DNA from: Paracoccus sp. DMF-8 | Lineage (GTDB): Bacteria > Pseudomonadota > Alphaproteobacteria > Rhodobacterales > Rhodobacteraceae | Assembly (NCBI RefSeq): GCF_029309835.1 | Contig: NZ_JARJHL010000014.1 | Location: 62,001-126,000, forward strand | DNA: 64,000 nt | Direction of reading: 5' to 3' | Part shown: in pieces, positions 1-9,168 of the stretch | Numbering within the stretch: position 1 is the stretch's first letter | Layout of the letters: every line of letters starts with the position of its first letter | The notes under the pieces: generated by a model | The model's input: only the letters and a program-made list of their open reading frames with translations | The model's database searches: none | Told to the model about the DNA's origin: nothing | Program-made: the position numbers and the translations under genes

Positions 1-280
1 CTTCCTCATAGGTGTTCAGGGCCTCGGACCGCCAGGTGATTTCCGGGTTCAGCATCACGACGGGATCGGGCGCGGCCTCGGGGTCCTTGTTGCAATCCAT
101 GACGAACAGCCGCGACATCACGCCGACCTGCGGCGCGGCCAGACCGACGCCCGGCGCATCATACATGGTGGCCAGCATGTCCGCGGCCAGCGTCTCGATA
201 TCCGGCGTGATGCGGGCCACGGGGTCGCACAGCTTTTTCAGGCGCGGATCGGGATGAAGAAGAATGTTCAGCAATGTCAT
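1..280 (-). CDS. def: Peptide deformylase, partial (3' end outside window)
   Basis: The enzyme removes the N-formyl group from nascent proteins and is metal-dependent. The translated N-terminus begins MTLLNILLHPDPRLKK and contains the family motif I, GVGLAAPQVG, at about residues 43-52. The later motifs (EGCLS and HExxH) lie beyond the window edge. An in-frame ATG three codons upstream (at 289) is an alternative start. The gene is divergent from the PatB-like lyase, with about 70 bp between them. Family identification is firm; only the truncation limits it. Confidence 0.9.
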   Translation of the reverse strand, partial: MTLLNILLHPDPRLKKLCDPVARITPDIETLAADMLATMYDAPGVGLAAPQVGVMSRLFVMDCNKDPEAAPDPVVMLNPEITWRSEALNTYEE

Positions 281-351
281 GCCTTCCATCTAGGGCAAGG
301 CTTTCAGCCGCGCAACAACCCGCTATGCTGCCCCGAAACAGGAGGACGGCC

Positions 352-1536
352 ATGGCATCAGTGAATTTCGACGAAGACATCGACCGCATCGGAACGAATT
401 GTTCCAAATGGGACGATATGCAGAAGATCTATGGCGTCGATCCGGCCAGCGGCATTTCGATGTGGGTGGCCGACATGGATTTCCGTCCGCCCGCAGCCGT
501 CCAGCGCGCGGTTCAGGATATCGCGAATCACGGCATCTACGGCTATCCGGGCGCGCATCAGCCCTATCTGGACGCGATTCGCTGGTGGATGGATACCCGC
601 CACGGCTGGCAGGTGGAACAGGACTGGATCCTGAACGTCCACGGGCTGGTCAATGGCACGGCGCTGTGCATCGACGCGCTGACGCAGCCGGGCGACGGGG
701 TGATCCTGATGACGCCGGTTTACCACGCCTTTGCCCGCGTCACCCGCGCGGCGGGGCGCGAGGTCGTGGAATTTCCGCTGGCCAGTCGCGCGGGACAATA
801 TCATCTGGACTGGGATAGTTGGTCCGGCCTGCTGAACGGCCGCGAACGGATGCTGATCCTGTGTTCGCCGCACAACCCCGGCGGCCGCGTCTGGTCGCAG
901 CGCGAACTGCGCGAGATCGCGGATTTCTGCAAGGCCCATGACCTGATCCTGATCTCGGATGAAATCCACCACGATCTGGTCATGCCAGACAGCCCCCGCC
1001 ACATCGTCATGGCGAATGCCGCGCCCGATATTTCGGACCGGCTGGTGACGCTGACATCCGCGACCAAGACCTTCAACATCGCGGGCGCGCATCTGGGCAA
1101 TATCATCGTCGGCGATGAGAAACTGCGCGCCGCGATCAGCCAGCGGATGGCCGCATTGGGGATTTCGCCGGGGCTTTTCGGGCTGAACATGGTCGCTGCC
1201 GCATATTCTTCAGAAGGTGCGGAATGGGTCGATGCCCTCGTGCGTTATCTGGATGGAAACCGGCGGATCTTCGATCAGGGGATTGCGCGGATCCGGGGCC
1301 TGCGCTCGATGCCCCTGCAGGCGACCTATCTGGCATGGGTCGATTTCGCGGGCACCGGCATGGCGCGCCCCGAGATCGAGACCCGCGTCGCCGCGGGCGC
1401 CGGGATCGCCGCGAACCATGGCCCGACCTTCGGGCTGGGGGGAGAGGGCTTCATGCGCTTCAACCTCGCCACGCCAAGGGCGCGGGTCGAAGCGGCGGTG
1501 AAACGGTTGCAAGAGGCGTTTTCCGACCTCCAGTAA
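352..1536 (+). CDS. patB: PatB/MalY-type pyridoxal-phosphate C-S lyase (cystathionine beta-lyase-like)
   Basis: This is a cytosolic fold-type I aminotransferase-family enzyme, about 394 aa, the usual length for PatB/MalY beta C-S lyases that cleave cystathionine or cysteine conjugates. The N-terminal WVADMDF motif is characteristic of the PatB/MalY branch. The PLP lysine is expected at about K239 in SATKTFNIAG, and the NPGGR substrate loop is present. ATG 352 was chosen because GGAGGA lies 6 bp upstream; a longer in-frame extension to 274 has no such site. Physiological substrate is not determinable; a role in sulfur amino-acid metabolism is likely. Confidence 0.85.
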   Translation: MASVNFDEDIDRIGTNCSKWDDMQKIYGVDPASGISMWVADMDFRPPAAVQRAVQDIANHGIYGYPGAHQPYLDAIRWWMDTRHGWQVEQDWILNVHGLVNGTALCIDALTQPGDGVILMTPVYHAFARVTRAAGREVVEFPLASRAGQYHLDWDSWSGLLNGRERMLILCSPHNPGGRVWSQRELREIADFCKAHDLILISDEIHHDLVMPDSPRHIVMANAAPDISDRLVTLTSATKTFNIAGAHLGNIIVGDEKLRAAISQRMAALGISPGLFGLNMVAAAYSSEGAEWVDALVRYLDGNRRIFDQGIARIRGLRSMPLQATYLAWVDFAGTGMARPEIETRVAAGAGIAANHGPTFGLGGEGFMRFNLATPRARVEAAVKRLQEAFSDLQ

Positions 1537-1557
1537 CCATTGGATGGAAAACGACGA

Positions 1558-2220
1558 ATGAAACGGCTTGCACAACTGTTCTCTGTCATCGCGGTTGCCT
1601 TTTTCGGCTATGCCGTCTGGCTGATCCTGAATGCCGAACCGGATCGGGTGGCGATTGCCCCGCCACCCGGAATCGAGCGGACCCCGCAGCAGCCCGAAGC
1701 CGTTCCGCGCGGCCCCTTCGGGCTGGAACGGCTGCCCGAACTGCTGGACCGCTACGCCCCCGACATCTACCGCCCGCAATCCGAAACGCCGCGCCTGACC
1801 TCGCCCGTGGATCGCATCCTGATCGAGAAATCGGCGCGGCGCATGACGGTCTGGCAACGGCAGGGCGCGCCCAGAACATTCACGATCCAACTGGGCGGCG
1901 CGCCCAAGGGCGACAAGTCGCGCCAGGGTGATGGTCGCACCCCCGAGGGCGTTTTTCGTATCGACCGCCTGAACCCGCGAAGCCGCTTTCATCTGTCGCT
2001 TGGGCTGGATTACCCGCAAAAACATCACCGCGAGGCGGCGCGACGTGCCGGCGTCCATCCCGGCGGCGACATCATGATCCACGGTCAGCCGAACTCGATC
2101 CCCGACGGCTATCGCGTGAAAGGCGACTGGACCGAGGGCTGCATCGCCGTCACCGATGACGAGATCGAGGAAATCTTTGCCCTGACCCGCATCGGCACGC
2201 AGGTCGAGATCCGGCCCTGA
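1558..2220 (+). CDS. L,D-transpeptidase (YkuD domain) family protein
   Basis: A likely periplasmic peptidoglycan-modifying enzyme of about 220 aa. An N-terminal hydrophobic segment (LFSVIAVAFFGYAVWLIL) would act as signal anchor. The YkuD catalytic domain fills the C-terminal half, with the conserved IHGQP histidine and a downstream GDWTEGCIAV segment carrying the nucleophilic cysteine. YkuD enzymes form or exchange L,D-crosslinks, or attach lipoproteins to peptidoglycan; which applies here is unknown. ATG 1558 is preferred over the in-frame TTG at 1540. It follows the lyase gene closely and may share its transcript. Confidence 0.8.
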   Translation: MKRLAQLFSVIAVAFFGYAVWLILNAEPDRVAIAPPPGIERTPQQPEAVPRGPFGLERLPELLDRYAPDIYRPQSETPRLTSPVDRILIEKSARRMTVWQRQGAPRTFTIQLGGAPKGDKSRQGDGRTPEGVFRIDRLNPRSRFHLSLGLDYPQKHHREAARRAGVHPGGDIMIHGQPNSIPDGYRVKGDWTEGCIAVTDDEIEEIFALTRIGTQVEIRP

Positions 2221-2489
2221 TCCCCGATATCGCGATTGTCCGAAAGCCGCGTTCCGCATGGGCCACGACCCATCCCGACCGGCCGCCCCGATTTTTCGCC
2301 GCGCCCCGGCCGGATCTTAACCCCGCGGAAACTTTTGCGGGATAGGGTTTCCAGAGAGAGGCTGGTCGGAAAGGCGGGGCGGATATGGACAGGTAAGGGA
2401 AATTATCGCTGGATTTTTGAAACTGTCGCCAGGCGTTTGCGCGGAATGACGGCTTGCCGCCCGCACTGCCCAGGGATAAGGCAGATGGC

Positions 2490-3863
2490 ATGACCATCGC
2501 CCGGCTTCGCCCCCATCTGACCGCCACGCTGGCGCTTGCGCTGCCCCTGACCGGGTCGCATGTCGCGCGCATGGCGATCGGCGTCACCGATACGGTGATG
2601 ATCGGCTGGTATGGCGTGGACGAACTCGCCTCGGTCGTGCTGGCGACCTCGATGTGGTTCGTGCTGTTCATGCTGGGCTCGGGCTTTGGGATCGGCGTGA
2701 TGGGGGTGATCGCGACGGCCGTGGCGCGGGGCGATGACACCGAAACGCGGCGCGCCACGCGCATGGCGCTGTGGCTGTCGACGCTTTACGCGGTGCTGAT
2801 CCTGCCGGTTCTGTGGTTTTCGGAAACCATTCTGCTGTTTTTGGGACAAAGACCCGAAGTCGCCGGTTTTGCGCAGGAATATCTGCGCATCATGTGCTTT
2901 GCCATGGCGCCCGCGCTATGGGGGCTGACGATCAATTCATTCCTTGCCTCGCTTGGCAGGCCGAATATCGTGATGCTGATCACGGTGGCGGGCATTCCGC
3001 TGAACATGGTGCTGAACTGGGCCTTGATTTTCGGCAATCTGGGCGCGCCAGAACTGGGTGTGGTGGGCTCGGCACTGGCCAGCCTGATCGTCAACGTCGC
3101 GCAATGCCTGATGTTGGTCGCCTGCGCCGCATCGTTGAAAATCGCGCGGCCCTATAACCTGTTCCGCCGTTTCTGGAACCCCGATTGGGCGGCACTGCGC
3201 GCCATTCTGATTCTGGGCGCGCCGATCGGGCTGACGCTGGTCGCGGAAACCGGGATGTTCGTGGGCACGAATGTGATGATGGGCTGGTTCGGTCCGCGTG
3301 AACTGGCGGCGCATGGTATCGCGCTGCAACTGGCCTCGCTGGCGTTCATGGTGCATCTGGGGCTGGCCAATGCCGTGACGATCCGTGTCGGCACCGCCTG
3401 GGGCCGACATGATGTGCCCGCGATGGGCGATGCGGGGCGGGCTGCAATCGCGCTGTCCCTGATGTTCTCGACCATCACCATCGTGGTTTTCCTGACCGCA
3501 TCGGAATGGCTGGCCTCGCAATATCTGGACCTGACGGACCCGCAGGCGCCCGCGATCATCGCGCTGGTCGGCGGGCTGATGATCTATGCCGCGATGTTCC
3601 AGTTCGCCGACGGGATGCAGGTCATCGCGCTGGGCATGTTGCGCGGCTTGCAGGATACGCGGGCGCCGATGTTCTTTGCGATCTTCAGCTATTGGCTGAT
3701 CGGCCTGCCCTGTGCCTATCTGCTGGCCTTTCGCGTGGGCGTGGGGCCGGGCGGGCTGTGGCTGGGGCTGCTCAGCGGTCTGGCCTGTGCCGCCGTGCTT
3801 TTGCTGACGCGGTTCTGGCGCGGTCAGGCGAGGGGCTGGACCGACACGCCCGGCCCGCGCTAA
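2490..3863 (+). CDS. MATE family multidrug efflux transporter
   Basis: An inner-membrane protein of about 457 aa, the usual MATE length, with roughly twelve hydrophobic segments arranged as two halves. The N-terminal segment has the family-typical ALPLTGSHVARMAIGVTDTVMIG pattern (LAxP...DxxMVG), and the second half repeats it (GAPIGLTLVAETGMFVGTN). MATE proteins export cationic drugs or metabolites using Na+ or H+ gradients. ATG 2490 follows AGGGATAAGG. The 270 bp upstream hold no convincing gene. Substrate unknown. Confidence 0.85.
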   Translation: MTIARLRPHLTATLALALPLTGSHVARMAIGVTDTVMIGWYGVDELASVVLATSMWFVLFMLGSGFGIGVMGVIATAVARGDDTETRRATRMALWLSTLYAVLILPVLWFSETILLFLGQRPEVAGFAQEYLRIMCFAMAPALWGLTINSFLASLGRPNIVMLITVAGIPLNMVLNWALIFGNLGAPELGVVGSALASLIVNVAQCLMLVACAASLKIARPYNLFRRFWNPDWAALRAILILGAPIGLTLVAETGMFVGTNVMMGWFGPRELAAHGIALQLASLAFMVHLGLANAVTIRVGTAWGRHDVPAMGDAGRAAIALSLMFSTITIVVFLTASEWLASQYLDLTDPQAPAIIALVGGLMIYAAMFQFADGMQVIALGMLRGLQDTRAPMFFAIFSYWLIGLPCAYLLAFRVGVGPGGLWLGLLSGLACAAVLLLTRFWRGQARGWTDTPGPR

Positions 3864-3896
3864 GTTCCCGCCCGACCAGCATCGAAAGGCCAAGCC

Positions 3897-4133
3897 ATGC
3901 GTCCCGTATTCGTCCAGATCCGCTGCATTCCCGGCCGCACCTATGAGGTCGCCGATGCGATTTACGACCGCGAAATCGTCAGCGAGCTTTATTCGACCTC
4001 GGGCGATTACGATCTGCTGGCCAAGGTCTATGTCCCCGAGGACAAGGATATCGGCCATTACCTGTCGGAAAACCTGTTCGATATCGACGGCATCAGCCGC
4101 ACGCTGACGACCATGACATTCAAGGCGTTCTAG
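3897..4133 (+). CDS. Stand-alone Lrp/AsnC ligand-binding (RAM) domain protein
   Basis: A 78-aa protein consisting only of the AsnC-type C-terminal effector domain (beta-alpha-beta-beta-alpha-beta), with no helix-turn-helix. The core is VQIRCIPGRTYEVADAI followed by SGDYDLLAKV, matching the ligand-binding half of Lrp regulators. Such orphan domains can form ring oligomers and may bind amino acids or pair with full-length Lrp proteins, which is family knowledge rather than something shown here. It lies 33 bp after the MATE gene and about 140 bp before cydD. A full Lrp regulator is encoded at 12.3 kb on the other strand. Confidence 0.8.
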   Translation: MRPVFVQIRCIPGRTYEVADAIYDREIVSELYSTSGDYDLLAKVYVPEDKDIGHYLSENLFDIDGISRTLTTMTFKAF

Positions 4134-4274
4134 GATCGCCCTGCCGACGCGACTCTTTCACGGGGCAGGCCGCCCGTGCCGGGCCGTTGCCCCCCTGTTT
4201 CAACGGGCGCAACTGTCGCATGTCATCCCGGCCCCGTCGGACCTAATCTGCGCGCCGGAAGGATGTATCCGGGC

Positions 4275-5951
4275 ATGACGCAGCAATCAGCCAGACCCCC
4301 CGGCGCCATGGCGCTGCTTGCGCCAGAGACGGGGGCGCTGCGCCGTGCCGCGCGGATTTCGGCCCTGTCGGGGCTGCTGTGGATCCCGCAGGCCTGGCTG
4401 GCCGCATCCGCGATTGCCGCGCTGATTCATGGCGTCATGCCGCAAACCCTGCATCTGCTGGGCTTTCTGGCCCTGGCGGCGTTGCGCGCGGGGCTGAGCT
4501 TTCGGGCGGAGGGGCAGGCCCAGACCGCCGCCCGTGTGGCCGTGGGCCGCCTGCGGCATGATATCCTGCGCCATGAAACCAGCCGTGCCCGCCCGGCGCC
4601 TGCGGGGCAGGTCGCCTCGCTGCTCTCGGAACAGGCCGAGATGTTGCAGCCCTATGCCGCCCGCTATCTGTCGGCGCGGCTGCGGGCGGTGGTCCTGCCG
4701 CTGGCGATCTGGCTGGTCAGCCTGTGGGTGGCATGGGCGGCCGGGCTGATCCTGCTGGTGACAGGTCCCGCGATTCCGGTCTTCATGGCGCTGATCGGTC
4801 AGGCGGCGGGGCGGGCCAGCCGCGCGCAACTGCAACAGATGGGGACAATGGGGGCGCTGCTGGCCGACCGCGCGGCGGCGCTGGCCGATATCCGGCTGCT
4901 TGGCGCGGGCGGGCGGCTGATCGCGGGCTTTACCCGCAGCGCCGATGAATTGCGCCGCCGCACCATGCGGGTCCTGTCGATCGCCTTTCTGTCTTCGGCC
5001 GTGCTGGAATTGTTCGCCTCGCTTGGCATTGCGCTGGTCGCGGTGTTTTGCGGGTTCACGCTGCTGGGGCAGATCGGCATGGGCACATGGCCGGGCGGGC
5101 TGTCGGCGCAGGGGGCGCTGTTCCTGCTGCTGATGGCGCCGGAATTCTATCAGCCGATGCGCGATTTCGCCGCCGTCTGGCACGACCGTGCCGCCGCCGA
5201 TGCGCTGGCGCAGGCATGGGCCGAACGGCAGCAGGATCAGGCCGCGATGATCGGCGCGGGCGCGGCTGCGACGCCGCTGCCGCAGGGGGGGATCACCCTG
5301 CGCGGCCTGTCGCGGAATGGCATCGTTTACCCCGATATCGACCTGCCCGAGGGTGTCACGGTCGCGCTGACCGGGCCAAGCGGCGCGGGCAAGACGACGC
5401 TGCTGCGCCTGATCGCGGGGCTGGAGGCGCCCGATACCGGCCAGATCATCATCGGCGGGCAGGTGCTGGACAGGGACAGCGCCGACGCTTGGCGGGCTGG
5501 GCTGGGCTGGATGGCGCAGGCGCCGCATTTCGTCGATGCCTCGGTTGCGGAGAACCTGCGCATGGGGCGCCCGGGCGATATCGACGGCGCCTTGCAACAG
5601 GCTGTGGCACAGCACATTGTCGCGGGTTTGCCCTCGGGGCTGGACACCCGCCTTGGCGAAAACGGCGCCGGGGTCTCTGGGGGCGAGGCGCGGCGCCTGA
5701 TGCTGGCCCGCGCCATTCTGGGCCGCCCGCGCCTGATTCTGGCGGATGAGCCGACCGCCGATCTGGATGACCGGACCGCCGATCTGGTCACGCAGGGGCT
5801 GATGGCCGCGCATCGGGGTGGCGCCGGGCTGATTGTCGCGACCCATGACCCGGCGCTGGCGGCGCGGATGGCGCTGCGCATCGATCTGGGCGGCGGGCCA
5901 TCAATCGGGCCGCATGACGACGCCGACCCAAAGGGGGCGCGCCATGACTGA
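4275..5951 (+). CDS. cydD: CydD subunit of the CydDC thiol-exporting ABC transporter
   Basis: One half of the heterodimeric CydDC exporter, which moves cysteine or glutathione to the periplasm and is needed for assembly of cytochrome bd. About 558 aa: six transmembrane segments in the first ~330 residues, then an ATPase domain with Walker A GPSGAGKTTLL, signature VSGGEARR and Walker B LILADEPTADLD. ATG 4275 follows GGAAGG at 12 bp; an in-frame ATG at 4263 is possible. The last 8 bases overlap cydC. The position directly before cydC and cydAB fixes the subunit assignment. Confidence 0.9.
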   Translation: MTQQSARPPGAMALLAPETGALRRAARISALSGLLWIPQAWLAASAIAALIHGVMPQTLHLLGFLALAALRAGLSFRAEGQAQTAARVAVGRLRHDILRHETSRARPAPAGQVASLLSEQAEMLQPYAARYLSARLRAVVLPLAIWLVSLWVAWAAGLILLVTGPAIPVFMALIGQAAGRASRAQLQQMGTMGALLADRAAALADIRLLGAGGRLIAGFTRSADELRRRTMRVLSIAFLSSAVLELFASLGIALVAVFCGFTLLGQIGMGTWPGGLSAQGALFLLLMAPEFYQPMRDFAAVWHDRAAADALAQAWAERQQDQAAMIGAGAAATPLPQGGITLRGLSRNGIVYPDIDLPEGVTVALTGPSGAGKTTLLRLIAGLEAPDTGQIIIGGQVLDRDSADAWRAGLGWMAQAPHFVDASVAENLRMGRPGDIDGALQQAVAQHIVAGLPSGLDTRLGENGAGVSGGEARRLMLARAILGRPRLILADEPTADLDDRTADLVTQGLMAAHRGGAGLIVATHDPALAARMALRIDLGGGPSIGPHDDADPKGARHD

Positions 5952-7551
5952 TCTGCGCCGCATCTGGCGGGTCATGGCCCGCGCGGGCGGGATGCGCCGC
6001 GCGATGGTCGCGACTGCCGCCGTGCTGCTGGCCGGTGCCGGGCTGCTGGCGCTGTCGGGCTGGTTCATCTCTGCCGCGGCACTTGCGGGGCTGATCGGGG
6101 CGGGGGCGGTTTTCGACGTCTTTCGCCCGGCGGCCTCGGTCCGGGCGCTGGCGATCCTGCGCACGGCGACGCGCTATGGCGAAAGATACAGCGGCCATGA
6201 TGCGACGCTGCGCGGCGTCGTGGACCTGCGCCGCGCCGTGCTGGGCGGGCTGGCCGCGCTGGACTGGGACCGGCCGACGCGGCTGCGGCGCGGAACGGCG
6301 GTGAACCGGGTCGTGGCCGATTGCGATGCGCAGGACGGGCTGCCCCTGCGGCTGGTGCTGCCGCTGATCGGCGGGGCCGTGGTTCTGGCCGGGGCGGGGG
6401 TGCTGGTGGGCGCGCTGGCGGGCTGGCAGATTGCGCTGTGGATCTGCGGCAGCCACCTGCTGGGCGTTGCGGCGGCGATGATCTGGGCGCTGCCGCCCGC
6501 GCGCCGCCTGTCTGCAGCGGCGGCGCAGGCCGGGCGCGCCCATGCGGCGGCGGTGATCGACATGATGACCGCCCGCGACGATCTGGCCGTTCATGGCCGG
6601 CTGCCCGATGCGGTGCGGATCGCGCTGAGCCATGACGTCACCGCCCGCGCCCTGCAAACCCGTCTGGACGGGGTCGAGCGTGGCGTCGCGCTGGCGCTGG
6701 ATCTGACCCGCGCCGCTTCGGCCATCGGGGCGCTGGCGCTGGCGGGGCAGGCGGTGGCGCTTGGCCGGATCGGGCCTGCCATCGCCGCGATGTGTTTCTT
6801 TCTGGCGCTGGCCCTGGCCGAGGTCACCGCTCCCCTGCGCCGCGCCATCGCCGATTACGGCCGCATCGCCGAGGCCGCGACCCGGATCGCCCTGCTGCTG
6901 ACCCCGGCAGCGCCGGATCCGGTGCGGCCCGTGCCGCCCTGCCATGACGCAGCGCGCCCGGCCCCTGCAGGTCCGCTGCCGCTGGTGCTGGACGGGCTGC
7001 GGATCGGTGCCGGGCAGATGCTGGTCCCGACCGGCGCAAGCGGCGCGGGCAAGACCACGCTGCTGAATGCGCTGGCGGGCCTTGTCCCGGCGGCTGGCCA
7101 CGGCATCACCCTGAACGGCACCCCGCCGACCGACTGGCCCGAGGCGGCGCTGCGCGATCACCTCACGCTGGTCGCGCAACGCCTGGCCCTGATCGCGGGC
7201 AGCCTGCGCGAAAACCTGACGCTGGCCGCGCCCGATGCGAGCGACGCCCGGATGCTGCAGGCCCTGACCGCCGTGTGTCTGGACCATCTGCGCGACGGGC
7301 TGGACCTGCGGATCGGTCCCAGCGGCGATGGCCTGTCGGGCGGCGAGCGCCGCCGCCTTGCCTTGGCCCGCGCCCTGCTGCGTCGTCCCGCGCTGCTGCT
7401 GCTGGACGAACCGACCGAGGGGCTGGACGACCCGACCGCCGCCGCTGTTTTGCGCGGGATCCGCGCATCCTTGCCACAGGCTGCGATTGTCATGGCGACA
7501 CATCGCCGCGCGACAGCCGGCGGTAATGATTTCCACATCAATCTGGATTAG
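5944..7551 (+). CDS. cydC: CydC subunit of the CydDC thiol-exporting ABC transporter
   Basis: Partner of CydD in the inner membrane, about 535 aa. The first transmembrane helix carries the CydC-typical LLALSGWFISAAALAGL. The ATPase domain has Walker A GASGAGKTTLLN, signature GLSGGERRRLALARALL and Walker B LLLLDEPTEGLDD. The linker between the two domains is short and proline-rich. The start overlaps cydD by 8 bases, implying translational coupling. The cydA start codon is 30 bp after the stop, so the five genes probably form one operon. Confidence 0.9.
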   Translation: MTDLRRIWRVMARAGGMRRAMVATAAVLLAGAGLLALSGWFISAAALAGLIGAGAVFDVFRPAASVRALAILRTATRYGERYSGHDATLRGVVDLRRAVLGGLAALDWDRPTRLRRGTAVNRVVADCDAQDGLPLRLVLPLIGGAVVLAGAGVLVGALAGWQIALWICGSHLLGVAAAMIWALPPARRLSAAAAQAGRAHAAAVIDMMTARDDLAVHGRLPDAVRIALSHDVTARALQTRLDGVERGVALALDLTRAASAIGALALAGQAVALGRIGPAIAAMCFFLALALAEVTAPLRRAIADYGRIAEAATRIALLLTPAAPDPVRPVPPCHDAARPAPAGPLPLVLDGLRIGAGQMLVPTGASGAGKTTLLNALAGLVPAAGHGITLNGTPPTDWPEAALRDHLTLVAQRLALIAGSLRENLTLAAPDASDARMLQALTAVCLDHLRDGLDLRIGPSGDGLSGGERRRLALARALLRRPALLLLDEPTEGLDDPTAAAVLRGIRASLPQAAIVMATHRRATAGGNDFHINLD

Positions 7552-7581
7552 CATACACCCAGCAACATTGATGAGGCTGAT

Positions 7582-9168
7582 ATGGAAATCGGCGTGCTGG
7601 AGCTGTCGCGACTGCAATTCGCCGCCACAGCCCTGTTTCATTTTCTGTTCGTTCCGCTGACCCTTGGGTTGTCGATCATCGTCGCGATCATGGAAACGGT
7701 CTATGTCATGACCGAACGTCCGATCTGGCGGCAGATGACGAAATTCTGGGGCGCGCTGTTCGGCATCAACTTTGCCATTGGCGTCGCGACCGGCGTGACG
7801 ATGGAGTTCCAGTTCGGTATGAACTGGTCCTATTATTCGCATTACGTCGGCGACATCTTTGGCGCCCCCCTGGCGCTGGAGGGGCTGATGGCCTTCTTCA
7901 TGGAGGCGACATTCGTCGGGCTGTGGTTCTTTGGCTGGGACAAGCTGTCGGCGCGTGCGCATTTGCTGGTCGCATGGCTGGTCGCCATCGGCACCAATTT
8001 CTCGGCCCTGTGGATCCTGATCGCGAATGGCTGGATGCAATATCCGGTGGGCGCGGAATTCAACCCGGTCACCATGCGGATGGAACTGGTCAGCTTTGCC
8101 GAAGTCATCTTCAACCCCGTCGCGCAGGCGAAATTCGTCCATACCGTCAGTGCGGGCTATGTCACGGCCTCGGTCTTTGTGCTGGGGGTCTCTGCCTGGT
8201 ATCTGCTGAAGCGGCGGCATGTCGAACTGGCGCGGCGCTCGATCGCCATCGCCTCGGCCTTCGGGCTGGCCTCGACCTTGTCGGTGGTCGTTCTGGGCGA
8301 CGAATCGGGCTACGATACCGGCCTGAACCAAAAGATGAAAATGGCCGCGATCGAGGCGATGTGGGAAACCGAACCCGCCCCCGCCAGCTTTACCCTGTTG
8401 GGCATCCCCGACAAGGAGGCGCGCGAAACCCATTATGCGATCCACATTCCCTATGCCATGGGCCTGATCGGCACGCGCTCGCTTCAGCAGGAAATCCCCG
8501 GCATCGCCGATCTGGAGAAAGAGGGCGAGCGGCGCATCCGCGACGGGCTGATCGCCTATGACCTGCTGATGCGGATTCAGGACAGCAAGCCGCAGGTCGA
8601 TCCCGTGCTGCTGGCCGAATTCCACCAGCACAGCCAGGATCTGGGCTATGCGCTGCTGCTGATGCGCTATGTCGATGATCCGCGACAGGCCAGCGAACAG
8701 CAGATCCTGCAGGCGGCGGCGGATACGATCCCGCCGGTCTGGCCGGTTTTCTGGGCGTTTCGCATCATGGTCGGCCTGGGGATGAGCCTTATCCTCGTCA
8801 CGGGTTATTTTTTCTGGCGCGCGTCATTCCGCCAGATGGATTTCCCGCGATGGGCGCTGTGGCTGGCGGTGATCGTGATCCCGGCACCGTGGATCGCCAT
8901 CGAAATGGGCTGGATCGTGGCCGAACTGGGCCGTCAGCCCTGGACCGTCGATGGCGTCCTGCCCACCGCCATGTCGGTCAGCGCCCTGGGCATCACCGAA
9001 GTCGCGCTGACGCTGGCGGGCTTTTGCATCTTCTATTCGGTGCTGTTCGTGATCGAAATCTCGCTGATGCTGAAATACATCCGCAAAGGCCCCCATGAAG
9101 AGGTCGAGGAAACCGAACGCTGGATGGCCCGCCACCGCGCCCGGCTGGCGGCAGAGGTGACGAAATGA
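7582..9168 (+). CDS. cydA: Cytochrome bd ubiquinol oxidase subunit I
   Basis: This subunit holds the quinol site and hemes b558, b595 and d of the high-affinity terminal oxidase. It is 528 aa with about nine membrane helices. Candidate heme ligands are H20 (in ALFHFLFVPLTLG), H187 (in KFVHTV) and M396 (in FRIMVG). The periplasmic Q loop beginning GDESGYDTG is long and resembles the E. coli bd-I type, including WETEPAPASFTLLGIPD, rather than the short-loop cyanide-insensitive (Cio) type. A GAGGCTGAT ribosome site precedes ATG 7582. No Fnr box was recognisable upstream. Confidence 0.95.
   Translation: MEIGVLELSRLQFAATALFHFLFVPLTLGLSIIVAIMETVYVMTERPIWRQMTKFWGALFGINFAIGVATGVTMEFQFGMNWSYYSHYVGDIFGAPLALEGLMAFFMEATFVGLWFFGWDKLSARAHLLVAWLVAIGTNFSALWILIANGWMQYPVGAEFNPVTMRMELVSFAEVIFNPVAQAKFVHTVSAGYVTASVFVLGVSAWYLLKRRHVELARRSIAIASAFGLASTLSVVVLGDESGYDTGLNQKMKMAAIEAMWETEPAPASFTLLGIPDKEARETHYAIHIPYAMGLIGTRSLQQEIPGIADLEKEGERRIRDGLIAYDLLMRIQDSKPQVDPVLLAEFHQHSQDLGYALLLMRYVDDPRQASEQQILQAAADTIPPVWPVFWAFRIMVGLGMSLILVTGYFFWRASFRQMDFPRWALWLAVIVIPAPWIAIEMGWIVAELGRQPWTVDGVLPTAMSVSALGITEVALTLAGFCIFYSVLFVIEISLMLKYIRKGPHEEVEETERWMARHRARLAAEVTK

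Noticed and set aside
5788..8631. A 947-codon open frame on the minus strand across cydC and cydA
   Set aside because: It is antisense to two clear genes, has Gln/Arg/Pro/His-rich shadow composition and no recognisable domain. High GC content creates such frames.
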